A stretch of DNA of 56,055 nucleotides, from assembly GCA_017521465.1 (NCBI GenBank), contig JAFXCN010000014.1, positions 1 to 56,055 on the forward strand. Direction: 5' to 3'. This document shows, one piece after another, positions 8,523 to 16,810 of this stretch (position 1 is the first letter of the stretch; each line of letters opens with the position of its first letter). This DNA is from Clostridia bacterium (lineage in GTDB: Bacteria > Bacillota > Clostridia > TANB77 > UBA1234). The notes under the pieces were generated by a model. The model did no database searches. It was given only the letters and a program-made list of their open reading frames with translations, and was not told where the DNA came from. A program made the position numbers and the translations under genes.

Positions 8523-9358
8523 TTCTCTCTCTTGTAATAAAAAAGATATTGCTGTGCTATTCCTGCATACATACCGAATCTTTTACTAGCATATTCGTTT
8601 ATTTTAGTTATGTTTGTACTATCTAAGTATAGTTCATTCATAACTTTTTTTATCCATGTATCCACCGGAAAGGCCTCTTTTTTCTTCATTGAAAATAGCA
8701 ATATACAATCTGCAACTTTGGCCCCTACGCCAGGAATTTTCATTAATTCCTTTTTCGCATCATTTAACGGCATTTTTTCAATTTTATCTAAATTAATTTC
8801 ACCATTTACAACTTTTTGGGTTGCCTCAAACACATATTTATCTCTAAAACCTAGATTCAATTTGCGTAAATCTTCTTTAGTAGCTTTTGAAAGTTCCTCG
8901 GGGGTTGGAAACAAATAAAACGTATTACCTTCAAATTCTATTTTTTTACCATATTCTTTCGAAATATTTTCAATTGTTTTTGATATTCTCGGAATGTTAT
9001 TTGCCGCTGAAATAATAAAGCTTATAAGCATTTCCCACATATCCTGGTTTAATATTCTTATTCCTTGACCATATTCTATGGCCTTTTTCATATTTTCATC
9101 ATCTTTGCACAAAATCGTCTGTATGTTTTTGTAATCCGTTTCTAAGTCAAAATATTCTTTACATATTTCTTCTATATCACCTGACAATTCAGCACATATT
9201 TGTGCACAATCATTATCTTTACTTATTTTTATTACACCTTGTTTTATAACACCTATATATGAACCATCATTTTGCTTTTTCCACCTAAAACATTGACCAC
9301 ACTCAAAAATGTGGTCAAGTTCAAAGTTTTTTAAATTATTAATAGTAAACTTTTTCAT
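8519..9358 (-). CDS. ogg: 8-oxoguanine DNA glycosylase (OGG1 type)
   Basis: This 279-residue protein removes 8-oxoguanine from DNA. The N-terminal OGG domain contains QCFRW near residue 22. The helix-hairpin-helix GPD core lies at about 205-240: IPGVGAKVADCILLFS holds the catalytic Lys in the GxxxKVADC context of OGG1, and FPVDTWIKK supplies the essential Asp. The length is close to archaeal and bacterial OGG1 homologues. It is followed closely by the plus-strand membrane gene, and tdk lies 33 bp upstream on the same strand, so the two could be cotranscribed. Other repair genes (ung, nfo) are at 53-55 kb. Confidence 0.93.
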   Translation of the reverse strand: MKKFTINNLKNFELDHIFECGQCFRWKKQNDGSYIGVIKQGVIKISKDNDCAQICAELSGDIEEICKEYFDLETDYKNIQTILCKDDENMKKAIEYGQGIRILNQDMWEMLISFIISAANNIPRISKTIENISKEYGKKIEFEGNTFYLFPTPEELSKATKEDLRKLNLGFRDKYVFEATQKVVNGEINLDKIEKMPLNDAKKELMKIPGVGAKVADCILLFSMKKKEAFPVDTWIKKVMNELYLDSTNITKINEYASKRFGMYAGIAQQYLFYYKREN

Positions 9359-9391
9359 TTCGCGATAATCTCCTTTAATTCAAGAAAACAA

Positions 9392-9952
9392 TTAATCTTC
9401 TTTTTTCTTTGCATTCATTCTAGCAAGCCAATGCTTTCTGCACAATGGAATATATTCGTTATTACCGATAACTATGTCTTTATCCTTTTGTCCTAAGTAA
9501 AAAGAATTAATTGCCTCATCATCATCATTTTTGTCACAGTCAACACAAACAGCAGTCAATTTTTTTACTTCATCGGCAATAGCAAGCAATTCCGGCATCA
9601 AACCAAACGGCTTACCTTCAGCAGTTTTGTCAAGTCCCGCAATAAAAAATTTCTTTCCCTTATTAGCCATGTCATCAATAACCATTACATCACCAGTCAA
9701 AAACTGAAACTCATCAATAATATAGACATCAACATCATAATTTGCAATTTCACCAACACTTGATATGTTAATCGCAGGAATTTCACCATTTTTTCTACTT
9801 CTAATTACATCTTGGCCAAATCTACTATCCATTTGTGGTTTGAATGCCAAAACACTCCTATGAGCAATTTGCGCTCTACCGTATGCAGTAATCAACTCTG
9901 CAGATTTTTCGCTAAACATAGGACCAGCATATACTACAATTTTACCTTTCAT
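9392..9952 (-). CDS. tdk: Thymidine kinase family protein with altered P-loop
   Basis: Type II thymidine kinases phosphorylate thymidine in nucleotide salvage. The 186-residue protein has the expected layout: a P-loop region near residue 10 (GPMFSEKSAEL), a Walker B motif IIDEFQFL near 78 with the catalytic Glu, and a zinc site built from CVDC near 137 and CRKH near 173. The P-loop is unusual: the family has GPMFSGKS/T, but here the last Gly is Glu. The lasso region reads SRKNG where SHNG is usual. It may be a diverged or inactive paralogue. AGGAGGG precedes the ATG. Confidence 0.82.
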   Translation of the reverse strand: MKGKIVVYAGPMFSEKSAELITAYGRAQIAHRSVLAFKPQMDSRFGQDVIRSRKNGEIPAINISSVGEIANYDVDVYIIDEFQFLTGDVMVIDDMANKGKKFFIAGLDKTAEGKPFGLMPELLAIADEVKKLTAVCVDCDKNDDDEAINSFYLGQKDKDIVIGNNEYIPLCRKHWLARMNAKKKED

Positions 9953-10082
9953 TTCTAGTCCCTCCTAATAACAAATGTCTTACCTAATCATATACAAACC
10001 AATTAATATTTTCAAGTGTATTTTTCTATAATTGAAATATATATTAAATTGTTATAAAATAATCACTACAGGAGGCGAATTT

Positions 10083-10727
10083 ATGTCATCATTCGTTTTA
10101 AAAATATTTGCAATTATATTTATGTTTATAGATCATGTTGGTTATGTATTTTTTCCAGAGCAAAGCTTATTTAGAATTATTGGGCGATTGGCATTTCCGA
10201 TATTCGCATTTCAAATTGGTATAGGTTTTAAGCACACAAAAAACAAAGAAAAGCATATCTTATTATTGTTGCTTTTTGCAATTTTATCGCAGATTCCTTT
10301 TTGGTTAATGACTAATATTCATGTAACTTCTTCTATGTTAAATGTATTATTTGCGTTTGTATTCGCATTAACAATAATTTATTGCAACGATAATATAAAA
10401 AGTTATTTTATAAAAATTCCTTTAAGCATAATACTAATATTACTTACTTTTTATATAAAAGTTGACTATGGCGTTTTAGGAATTTTATTAACCGTATTTT
10501 TATATTATTTCGCACACAATAAATTTATAGCTTTCATTATTTTGGCAAGTTTTACATTTTTACATTACGTTATAAATAATTCTATATTACAACTATATTG
10601 CCTAATATCGCTCTTATTTATATGGTTATTTAACGGTAAAAAAGGTCCAAACACAAAATGGTTATTTTATATTTTTTATCCAGCACATATGTTAATACTT
10701 TTTGTTGGATATAAACTTTTTCCTTAA
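10083..10727 (+). CDS. TraX family integral membrane protein
   Basis: The 214-residue product is almost entirely hydrophobic, with seven or eight predicted helices. Its start resembles TraX (LKIFAIIFMFIDHVGYVFFP, then IGRLAFPIFAFQIGIGF), a family named for F-pilin acetylation but widespread in Firmicutes with unknown acyltransferase-like roles. GGAGGCG lies 7 bases before ATG 10083; an upstream TTG would place that site inside the gene. The conserved Asp-His in the first helix is present. It is monocistronic. Confidence 0.8.
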   Translation: MSSFVLKIFAIIFMFIDHVGYVFFPEQSLFRIIGRLAFPIFAFQIGIGFKHTKNKEKHILLLLLFAILSQIPFWLMTNIHVTSSMLNVLFAFVFALTIIYCNDNIKSYFIKIPLSIILILLTFYIKVDYGVLGILLTVFLYYFAHNKFIAFIILASFTFLHYVINNSILQLYCLISLLFIWLFNGKKGPNTKWLFYIFYPAHMLILFVGYKLFP

Positions 10728-10807
10728 AATTTTGCATTAATTTTCACAATATATACACATTCTTATTTTAAAATGTAGCTATAATATAATTTATTGGAGA
10801 TGAAAAT

Positions 10808-11479
10808 ATGAATAATCCTAAAATTTTAGTCGTTGACGATGAATCTCGTATGAGAAAATTAATAAAAGATTTTCTTTCAACAAAAAATTATGAAATATTA
10901 GAAGCCGAAAATGGCCAAAAAGCATTAGATATTTTTTCAGTTAACAATGATATAAAATTAGTACTACTAGACGTAATGATGCCAGTTCTTGATGGCTGGT
11001 CTGCATTACGAGAAATACGTAAAACTTCGACAGTACCAGTAATAATGCTTACCGCTAGAGGTGAAGAACGTGATGAATTATTCGGTTTTGATTTAGGTGT
11101 TGATGAATACATTTCAAAACCATTTAGCTTTAAAATCTTAGTCGCACGAATTGAAGCTTTATTTAAAAGATGTTATCCTGATACTGAAGAAATAAAAGAA
11201 TTCGACGGAATTAAAATTGATCCTGTCGCCCATGTTGCTCTGCTAGATGGAAAAGATTTAGAACTAAGTATGAAAGAATTCGACCTACTTAAATATTTGA
11301 CAGATAATATCGGTGTCGCTTTATCTAGAGAAAAAATATTAAACGCCGTATGGAATTATGATTATTTTGGCGATTCTCGAACTATCGACAGTCATATAAA
11401 AAAATTAAGGAAAAAATTAGGTAAAAAAGGTTCTCATATCGAAACTGTACGCGGTCTCGGTTATAAGTTCGAATTATAA
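10808..11479 (+). CDS. OmpR-family response regulator
   Basis: The 223-residue regulator has a receiver domain (residues 4-118) and a winged-helix DNA-binding domain (about 127-222). The acidic pocket D10-D11, the phospho-acceptor D55 in LLDVMMP, the Thr in MLTARGEERD and the Lys in ISKPFS are all present. The C-terminal domain has the recognition region SRTIDSHIKKLRKK and the wing GLGYKFEL. TTGGAGATG precedes the start. The kinase gene follows after 12 bp. The signal and targets are not known. Confidence 0.95.
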   Translation: MNNPKILVVDDESRMRKLIKDFLSTKNYEILEAENGQKALDIFSVNNDIKLVLLDVMMPVLDGWSALREIRKTSTVPVIMLTARGEERDELFGFDLGVDEYISKPFSFKILVARIEALFKRCYPDTEEIKEFDGIKIDPVAHVALLDGKDLELSMKEFDLLKYLTDNIGVALSREKILNAVWNYDYFGDSRTIDSHIKKLRKKLGKKGSHIETVRGLGYKFEL

Positions 11480-11491
11480 CGGAGGTGTCCT

Positions 11492-12958
11492 ATGAAAAAA
11501 TCAATTAATATCAAATTTTTTATGGCTGTTAGTTGCATTATAATTTTTGTAATACTTTTTGTACTATTACTTAATTGTACAATTCTTGAAAAATATTATT
11601 TAATGCAAAAACGTTCATCTTTAATAGATATTTATAACGACATAAACAAAAATTCTCATTCATTATCTAATATATCTTCTAATTTGGATAAAATTGATTC
11701 ATTACGAAATTACGAAATTGTAATTAGGGACAATTTAGATCATACAATGTATTCAACCTCTAGAGATTTTATGAAAAATAACATTTTTATAAATGCACCT
11801 AGAAAAAATTTAATTATTAATCACAAAAATTTAAGTACTTTTTTTGAAGAAAACCAAAACTATGCTGTTATAACTTTTTCTGATAGCAAGATCGGTTCAA
11901 CTTTTATAGGACTTATCGGAAAACTAGATAATAATTATTTTATTTATATAAGAACTCCTCTAGAATCCATTAGAGAAAGTATAAGCATTTCAAATAGTTT
12001 TTTAATTCTTGTTGGAACTGTAAGTTTGTTAATCAGTTGTATAGTAACATTGATTGTTTCTAAAGCATTTACAAAGCCAATTAAAGAATTAAATATAATC
12101 GCCGAAAAAATGTCAAATTTAGATTTTTCACAAAAATATACTGTTACTACTCAAGATGAAATAGGAACGCTAGGAAATAGCATAAACAAATTATCTGAAA
12201 ATCTCGAAAAAACCATCCAAGATTTAAAAGAAGCTAATATTGATCTCGAAAAAGATATAGAAGAAAAATCTAAGCTAAACGAAATGAGGAGCCAATTTAT
12301 TTCTGATGTTTCGCATGAGTTAAAAACACCTATTGCTCTTATTCAAGGCTATGCAGAAGGACTATCAGATGGTATTGCAGCTACTCTAGATGATCAAAAA
12401 TATTACTGTAATATTATACTTGATGAAGCAAACAGAATGAGTGAATTAACTCGCGACCTACTTGATTTATCGAAACTTGAATATGGTTCCAACGAGATAA
12501 CAATCGAAACTTTCAACATTTCGGAATTGATAAAAAACACTCTAAATAAAATGGAAGTCATATTTAAAGAGAATGATATAGCTATAGAGTTTGAAAACGA
12601 AAACGATATCTTTGTTCAAGGTGATGTTTTCAGAATAGAACAGGTTTTAGATAATTACTTAAAGAACGCAATAAAACATGTAAACGAAAACAAATTAATA
12701 AAAATAAAAATTGAAGAAACTGATAATTCTGTAAAAGTATTAGTTTTTAATAGTGGCGAACACATTTCTGATGAAAATCTACAAAGAATATGGACTAGAT
12801 TTTACAAAACGGATTCTTCAAGGAATCGTGAAAATGGCGGAACCGGCCTTGGTCTTTCGCTTGTAAAAGCCATTATGAATCAGCATCATACAAACTTTGG
12901 AGTTCAGAACGCAGAAGGCGGTGTTGAATTTTATTTTGAACTAAATAAACAAATTTAA
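11492..12958 (+). CDS. Membrane sensor histidine kinase
   Basis: This 488-residue kinase pairs with the preceding response regulator. It has a transmembrane helix at about 8-28, an extracytoplasmic sensor region of about 135 residues, a second helix near 166-188, a HAMP linker to about 240, and a HisKA domain with H275 in SDVSHELKTPIALIQGY. The ATPase domain has the N box NYLKNAIKH and the G box GGTGLGLSLVKAI. GGAGGTG precedes the ATG. The sensor domain has no recognisable ligand motif. A terminator-like hairpin lies about 150 bp downstream at 13109. Confidence 0.95.
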   Translation: MKKSINIKFFMAVSCIIIFVILFVLLLNCTILEKYYLMQKRSSLIDIYNDINKNSHSLSNISSNLDKIDSLRNYEIVIRDNLDHTMYSTSRDFMKNNIFINAPRKNLIINHKNLSTFFEENQNYAVITFSDSKIGSTFIGLIGKLDNNYFIYIRTPLESIRESISISNSFLILVGTVSLLISCIVTLIVSKAFTKPIKELNIIAEKMSNLDFSQKYTVTTQDEIGTLGNSINKLSENLEKTIQDLKEANIDLEKDIEEKSKLNEMRSQFISDVSHELKTPIALIQGYAEGLSDGIAATLDDQKYYCNIILDEANRMSELTRDLLDLSKLEYGSNEITIETFNISELIKNTLNKMEVIFKENDIAIEFENENDIFVQGDVFRIEQVLDNYLKNAIKHVNENKLIKIKIEETDNSVKVLVFNSGEHISDENLQRIWTRFYKTDSSRNRENGGTGLGLSLVKAIMNQHHTNFGVQNAEGGVEFYFELNKQI

Positions 12959-13023
12959 ATATATTTCACTACCAATTCACAACTAATACACAATTTTGCA
13001 ATATCATAATAATGGTAGTTCTT

Positions 13024-13105
13024 AATAAAGAATAAAGAAAAAAGAATATTGAATAAATAAAAAATATATTTATTTATTATTATATATTCTTTATTCTTTA
13101 TATAA
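13024..13105. repeat. A/T-rich inverted repeat of the AAAGAATAAAGAA family
   Basis: The left half contains AATAAAGAATAAAGAAAAAA and GAATATTGAATAAATA; the right half is a near inverted copy (TTATTTATTATTATATATTC then TTTATTCTTTATA). Related copies occur at 21974-22016, 23610-23682 and 53358-53447. It lies downstream of the histidine kinase gene. Confidence 0.55.
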
Positions 13106-13108
13106 CCA

Positions 13109-13158
13109 AGTATGTCGTAATTTTAGGTTCCCCCTTTATGCGACATACTTTCTTTTTT
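13109..13158 (+). terminator. Terminator of the two-component operon
   Basis: AGTATGTCG and CGACATACT form a 9-bp stem around a 23-base loop, followed by TTCTTTTTT. Confidence 0.6.
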
Positions 13159-13183
13159 ATTAACTATTCACTAAAAACCGAAA

Positions 13184-13301
13184 ATTTGATTTTCATAGCA
13201 AATAACTGTAACGCAGTTCGTTTTCGCAGACGGTTAGCTAGCGCGGGCGGCGGTTCGCCCTTTTCCGTCAGCGAAAAAGTTTCCTTCGGAAACTTTGAGA
13301 C
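13184..13301. repeat. GC-rich interspersed intergenic repeat, copy B
   Basis: The copy begins with TTTCATAGCAAATAACTG and CTGTAACGCAGTTCG and ends with the perfect hairpin AAAGTTTCC ttc GGAAACTTT. It matches copy A at 6694-6826 at both ends, and its tail (CGTCAGCGAAAA through GGAAACTT) matches 24683-24728. It sits between two converging genes, the kinase and thioredoxin. Confidence 0.7.
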
Positions 13302-13311
13302 ATACGATAAT

Positions 13312-13623
13312 TTACTCACCTCTTATTATTTTCTCCAACTTCTCTTTCTCAACAAGTCCTACTTGTCTTTCAACTTCTTTTCCGTCCTTAAAGAATATAA
13401 GTGTTGGTACTGAAACTATATCATATCTAATAGCCGTTTCTTGATTTTCATCGACATTTACTTTAAATATTTCAACGTCTTCATTTTCTTTATCTATTTC
13501 TACTAATATTGGTGTTAACATTTGACATGGCATACACCAAGTTGCATAAAAATCCACTATAACAAGTTTATCACTTTTTAAAACTTCACTATTTATTTGA
13601 TTGTTTTCTATATGATGAATCAT
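13312..13623 (-). CDS. trxA: Thioredoxin
   Basis: The 103-residue product has the whole thioredoxin fold. The redox motif is WCMPC near residue 30 (usual WCGPC), with the cis-Pro in SVPTLIFFKDG near 73. A Met in the active-site loop is seen in some anaerobe thioredoxins and may change the redox potential. No thioredoxin reductase is adjacent. AAGGAGGAT precedes the ATG. Confidence 0.93.
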   Translation of the reverse strand: MIHHIENNQINSEVLKSDKLVIVDFYATWCMPCQMLTPILVEIDKENEDVEIFKVNVDENQETAIRYDIVSVPTLIFFKDGKEVERQVGLVEKEKLEKIIRGE

Positions 13624-13766
13624 ATTTTATCCTCCTTACTAATAATTATTTCCTAATGAAGATATTTTAATACATAATCAGCCATATGGCAACTGTAACA
13701 TCTTGTATAAACTACACATATTATATAGCAGAGTGAAAACTCAATATATTGTAAAGGATTGATTTT

Positions 13767-14168
13767 ATGGATAAAATTCATCATGATGATATTGAAGTCG
13801 ATGGAATCTTCGCCACAGGGAAGCAATTTGATTTAGAGATAATTTTACCTGAAGATAATCGAGAAGTAATATATGGTGTTGTAAAAGATGTAAAAGGACA
13901 CCCTATTGAAGATGCAGTAGTAAAACTTGTTGAAGTGATCAAAATGGGTGAAAAAGAATATAGAGCACCAATCTCTCATACATTTACAGACAAAGAAGGA
14001 GATTTTACTTTCGGGCCTTTATGTCCAAATAGAAAATATGAAGTCTTAATCTGGGCAAATGATGTAAAACACAAAAAAAGATGTGTAAGACCAGAAAAAG
14101 ATTTTGACTGTCTAAAAGGATATATTGTACCGTCTTGTAAAATTGACCCAAACCCTTGTGATGATTAA
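13767..14168 (+). CDS. Small carboxypeptidase-regulatory-like domain protein
   Basis: The 133-residue protein has no signal peptide. Residues about 32-115 look like a carboxypeptidase regulatory-like (CarboxypepD_reg) beta-sandwich: VIYGVVKDVKGHPIEDAVVKL, then TDKEGDFTFGPLCPNRKYEVLIW. Such domains serve as adaptor or stalk modules, here free-standing. The C-terminus has a cluster of Cys (GPLC, KKRC, FDC, PSC, NPC). It probably stands alone; murI follows after 52 bp. The biological role is not evident. Confidence 0.7.
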   Translation: MDKIHHDDIEVDGIFATGKQFDLEIILPEDNREVIYGVVKDVKGHPIEDAVVKLVEVIKMGEKEYRAPISHTFTDKEGDFTFGPLCPNRKYEVLIWANDVKHKKRCVRPEKDFDCLKGYIVPSCKIDPNPCDD

Positions 14169-14220
14169 TTTTAATTGATATAAAAATATCACTGTGCTAT
14201 AATTTGCTTGGAGGTGCTTT

Positions 14221-15015
14221 ATGGACAACAGACCTATTGGTATTTTCGATTCAGGCTGCGGCGGACTTACTGTATTAAAAGAATATTTAAATTTATTACC
14301 TAATGAGAACTATATTTATTTTGGAGATACAGCAAGACTTCCTTACGGTTCAAAATCAAAACAAACTATTATAGAGTTTTCTAAGCAAATTGTAAATTTC
14401 TTAATTTCTAAAGATGTTAAAATGATTATAATTGCTTGCGGTACAGCAAGTGCATGTGCATACGATGTATTAAAAGATTTATATGATATCCCGATAAGAA
14501 GCATAATAACTCCAACAGCAAAGGCTGTAGATGATAAAGAAATCGGAGTAATTGCTACAAAAGGAACCATTAACTCAAACGCATGGGAAGAAAGCATTCT
14601 TGCTTTTCACAACGATTCGCTTGTTATTAGCAAAGCTTGCCCTCTATTTGTACCTTTGGTAGAAGAAGGTTTTGCCAATACTGAGGTGGCTAAACTTGTA
14701 GCCAAGGATTATCTTAACGTTTTTGAGAATTCTAATATTTCTTCTTTAATACTTGGCTGTACCCATTATCCAATCTTAGAAAAGACTATTAAAGAGACAA
14801 TTGCAAACAATATAAATATTGTAAATATTGGTTATTATTCAGCATTAGATACTAAAGAATATTTAGAATCTAATTCTATGCTTAACTTAAATCGAGCTTT
14901 AAAAACTGTCGAATTTTACTCTAGCGATGATTCAAAAACCTTTATTGAATACAGTAAATGTTTTGGTAATTTATCTACAAATACTGTTTGTAAAATTGAT
15001 ATTTCAAAATATTAA
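14221..15015 (+). CDS. murI: Glutamate racemase
   Basis: MurI converts L- to D-glutamate for peptidoglycan. The 264-residue protein shows IGIFDSGCGGLTVLKE near residue 7, the first catalytic Cys in IIACGTASA near 72, and the second in LGCTHYPIL near 180. The Asn usually following the first Cys (ACNTA) is Gly here. GGAGGTG precedes the ATG. The transcript ends in the hairpin at 15034. The family assignment is secure. Confidence 0.93.
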   Translation: MDNRPIGIFDSGCGGLTVLKEYLNLLPNENYIYFGDTARLPYGSKSKQTIIEFSKQIVNFLISKDVKMIIIACGTASACAYDVLKDLYDIPIRSIITPTAKAVDDKEIGVIATKGTINSNAWEESILAFHNDSLVISKACPLFVPLVEEGFANTEVAKLVAKDYLNVFENSNISSLILGCTHYPILEKTIKETIANNINIVNIGYYSALDTKEYLESNSMLNLNRALKTVEFYSSDDSKTFIEYSKCFGNLSTNTVCKIDISKY

Positions 15016-15033
15016 TTAATTTTCTAATAAAAA

Positions 15034-15066
15034 TAAGATCCTATTAATCATAGGATCTTATTTTTT
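15034..15066. terminator. Bidirectional terminator between murI and prepilin gene
   Basis: TAAGATCCTA and TAGGATCTTA pair perfectly around TTAATCA, followed by T6 on the plus strand and by a T-rich stretch on the minus strand. The TAA stop of the minus-strand gene at 15044 lies in the hairpin. Confidence 0.85.
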
Positions 15067-15481
15067 CATATAAACTTCCTTCTTCATAATTGTCATTCGC
15101 TAACAATACTACTTCTAATTTATAATTTACTATATATGTTCTTTTATTACCTTCTATTCCCAACTCTTCCAAATGCGCTTCTTCTAGCAAATACCAGTCC
15201 TTACCTGCATGTTGCTCCACATTTGAAGCATCTCTTCCTACAACTGGATTTTCTATTCCTACATATGAATTTCCTGCTGGAAAAAGAATTCCACTAGTAG
15301 AAACTTCTGATTTCTTTCTTCTTACAGCATCCAAAACAGCTGTATATTCTTGTTCGTCTACATGTTCTTTGGATTCCTCAAGTAATGTGTTCCCTGAAAT
15401 AATACTTACAGAAGCTATAATAATTATAACTATTAATACTATTAATACTGATATAAGTGTAACACCTTTATTATTTTTCAT
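15044..15481 (-). CDS. Prepilin-like protein
   Basis: The 145-residue protein starts MKNNKG-VTLISVLIVLIVIIII, a prepilin-type leader and helix to about residue 28, then a charged alpha segment (LLEESKEHVDEQEYTAVLD). The C-terminal half contains YIVNYKLEVVLL, similar to the IVNY ends of the prepilin-like protein at 3316. Position +5 after the Gly is Ser, not Glu. It forms its own unit between murI and rpsR, so pilin-like genes are scattered in this chromosome. Role unknown. Confidence 0.75.
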   Translation of the reverse strand: MKNNKGVTLISVLIVLIVIIIIASVSIISGNTLLEESKEHVDEQEYTAVLDAVRRKKSEVSTSGILFPAGNSYVGIENPVVGRDASNVEQHAGKDWYLLEEAHLEELGIEGNKRTYIVNYKLEVVLLANDNYEEGSLYEKIRSYD

Positions 15482-15554
15482 TCGTTCTCTCTCCTAATTA
15501 TATTTTTCTAATAATTAGTATATATTTTTCATAAAAGTATTGCAATACAAAATT

Positions 15555-15582
15555 TAAACCCGGCGAATATTTTCACCGGGTT
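15555..15582 (-). terminator. Terminator of the rpsF-ssb-rpsR operon
   Basis: CCCGG and CCGGG, extended by GAA/TTC inside, form a hairpin just after the rpsR stop, followed by TTTAAATTTT on the minus strand. Confidence 0.7.
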
Positions 15583-15588
15583 TTCTTT

Positions 15589-15873
15589 TTATTCAACTGA
15601 ATATGGTAATAAAGCAATATGTCTAGCTCTCTTAACAGCTGTCGTAACTTCTCTTTGATGTTTAGCGCAAAGACCTGTTACTCTTCTTGGTAATATTTTA
15701 CCTTTTTCACTAACAAATTTCTTTAATTTATCAGTATCTTTGTAATCTATTACTAAGTTTTTATCTGCACAGTACATGCAAACTTTTTTCTTTATTCTTC
15801 TTTGTCTTGGCATTGAATCATCATCATTGTTGTTATTTCTGTTAAATTTTCTATTTCCTTTTTTGTCAGCCAT
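15589..15873 (-). CDS. rpsR: 30S ribosomal protein S18
   Basis: The 94-residue product has an Asn/Asp-rich N-terminal tail and the S18 core ([11 protein letters not shown]...[30 protein letters not shown]). The CxxC and CAKH residues show the zinc-binding C+ form. S18 pairs with S6 on the 30S platform. It is the last gene of rpsF-ssb-rpsR, 33 bp after ssb. Confidence 0.96.
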   Translation of the reverse strand: MADKKGNRKFNRNNNNDDDSMPRQRRIKKKVCMYCADKNLVIDYKDTDKLKKFVSEKGKILPRRVTGLCAKHQREVTTAVKRARHIALLPYSVE

Positions 15874-15906
15874 CTTAGTCTTACCCCCTATCTTAAAATT
15901 TCGGTA

Positions 15907-16329
15907 TTAGAATGGTAAATCATCATCTGTAACTGGTGTAAAGTCACTTTGACCTTCTGTTGCATTGAATGGAGCATCTACTCCTGAAAATGGATTTTCT
16001 CCACCTTCTCTTTTGCTATCAGCAAAATATGTTTCTTCGGCAACAACTTCTGTTACATAAACTTTTTTACCATCTTTATCATCATAATTTCTTGTTTGAA
16101 TTCTTCCTGTTACAGCAACTTGCATTCCTTTTTTGAAATATTTGCTGCAGAATTCACCAGTTTTATCCCAAGCTACGATATTTATAAAATCTGCTTGTCT
16201 TTCTTCACCTTGTCTTGCAAATCTTCTATTTACAGCAATAGGAAATGTTGCTACAAGAGTATTGTTAGTTGTTGTATATCTAACTTCTGGATCTCTAGTT
16301 AATCTCCCCATTAGGATTACTTTGTTCAT
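15907..16329 (-). CDS. ssb: Single-stranded DNA-binding protein
   Basis: The 140-residue protein has an OB fold at residues 1-105 (MNKVILMGRLTRDPEVRYT...FINIVAWDKTGEFCSKYFKKG), then a short acidic linker and the DDDLPF tip that recruits replication and repair partners. It binds single-stranded DNA as a tetramer. The order between rpsF and rpsR is the standard Firmicutes one. GAAGGAGGAC precedes the ATG. Confidence 0.97.
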   Translation of the reverse strand: MNKVILMGRLTRDPEVRYTTTNNTLVATFPIAVNRRFARQGEERQADFINIVAWDKTGEFCSKYFKKGMQVAVTGRIQTRNYDDKDGKKVYVTEVVAEETYFADSKREGGENPFSGVDAPFNATEGQSDFTPVTDDDLPF

Positions 16330-16349
16330 AATTAAGTCCTCCTTCTGAA

Positions 16350-16634
16350 TTAATCTTTTTTAATAACAATGTGTTTTAACACTTCGTCTGTAATATTGTA
16401 AACTCTTTCAAGTTCATCAATAAATTCTGGGTTACTAGAGAAATTTACTAATACGTAATATCCTTCAGAATGTTTCTTTACTGGATATGCTAATTTCTTG
16501 TTACCCCATTCTTCTACAGATTCAACTGTTCCATTTGCGCTTATTAAATCTTTAATTTTTTCAACAGCACTTTTGATAGCAGCTTCTTCCATAGCTGAAT
16601 TAATAATCATAATTGTCTCGTAGTTATTTTGCAT
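16350..16634 (-). CDS. rpsF: 30S ribosomal protein S6
   Basis: The 94-residue S6 (MQNNYETIMIINSAMEEAAI...VEEWGNKKLAYPVKKHSEGYYVLVNF) is first in the operon. AAAGGAGGTG precedes the ATG. S6 and S18 act as a heterodimer on 16S rRNA and, in many bacteria, on their own mRNA leader. Confidence 0.97.
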   Translation of the reverse strand: MQNNYETIMIINSAMEEAAIKSAVEKIKDLISANGTVESVEEWGNKKLAYPVKKHSEGYYVLVNFSSNPEFIDELERVYNITDEVLKHIVIKKD

Positions 16635-16649
16635 ATTTTACACCTCCTT

Positions 16650-16702
16650 TTGGTCTTATGGCCCCGTGCCTTACACGAAGCAAGGCGGTTTTACCGCTCC
16701 GT
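16650..16702 (-). promoter_or_regulatory. Structured rpsF leader, possible S6:S18 autoregulatory site
   Basis: The leader is GC-rich compared with its surroundings. It can form a stem GCGGT/ACCGC and a second stem GCCTT/AAGGC just upstream of the ribosome binding site. Its place matches the known S6:S18 leader RNA of other bacteria, but I cannot align the consensus reliably. Confidence 0.4.
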
Positions 16703-16703
16703 T

Positions 16704-16732
16704 ATAATAGCATATTTTTTCATAAAAATCAA
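16704..16732 (-). promoter_or_regulatory. Promoter of rpsF-ssb-rpsR
   Basis: TTGATT and TATTAT on the minus strand are 17 bp apart, about 70 bp before rpsF. Confidence 0.6.
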
Positions 16733-16760
16733 TAGTTTTTGAGTTTTTTTGCATATAATC

Positions 16761-16806
16761 AAAAAAAGTGCTAAAAATCACACTTTGCGATTTTTAAGCA
16801 CTTTTT
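16761..16806 (-). terminator. Terminator of the 431-residue prepilin-like gene
   Basis: AAAGTGCTTAAAAATC and GATTTTTAGCACTTT pair with one bulge, followed by a T-run on the minus strand. The stem begins 4 bases after the stop codon. Confidence 0.8.
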
Positions 16807-16810
16807 ATTG

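Noticed and set aside
13138-13413. 91-codon plus-strand frame
   Set aside because: It runs through the GC-rich repeat and the 3' end of thioredoxin, has no SD and no protein-like composition.
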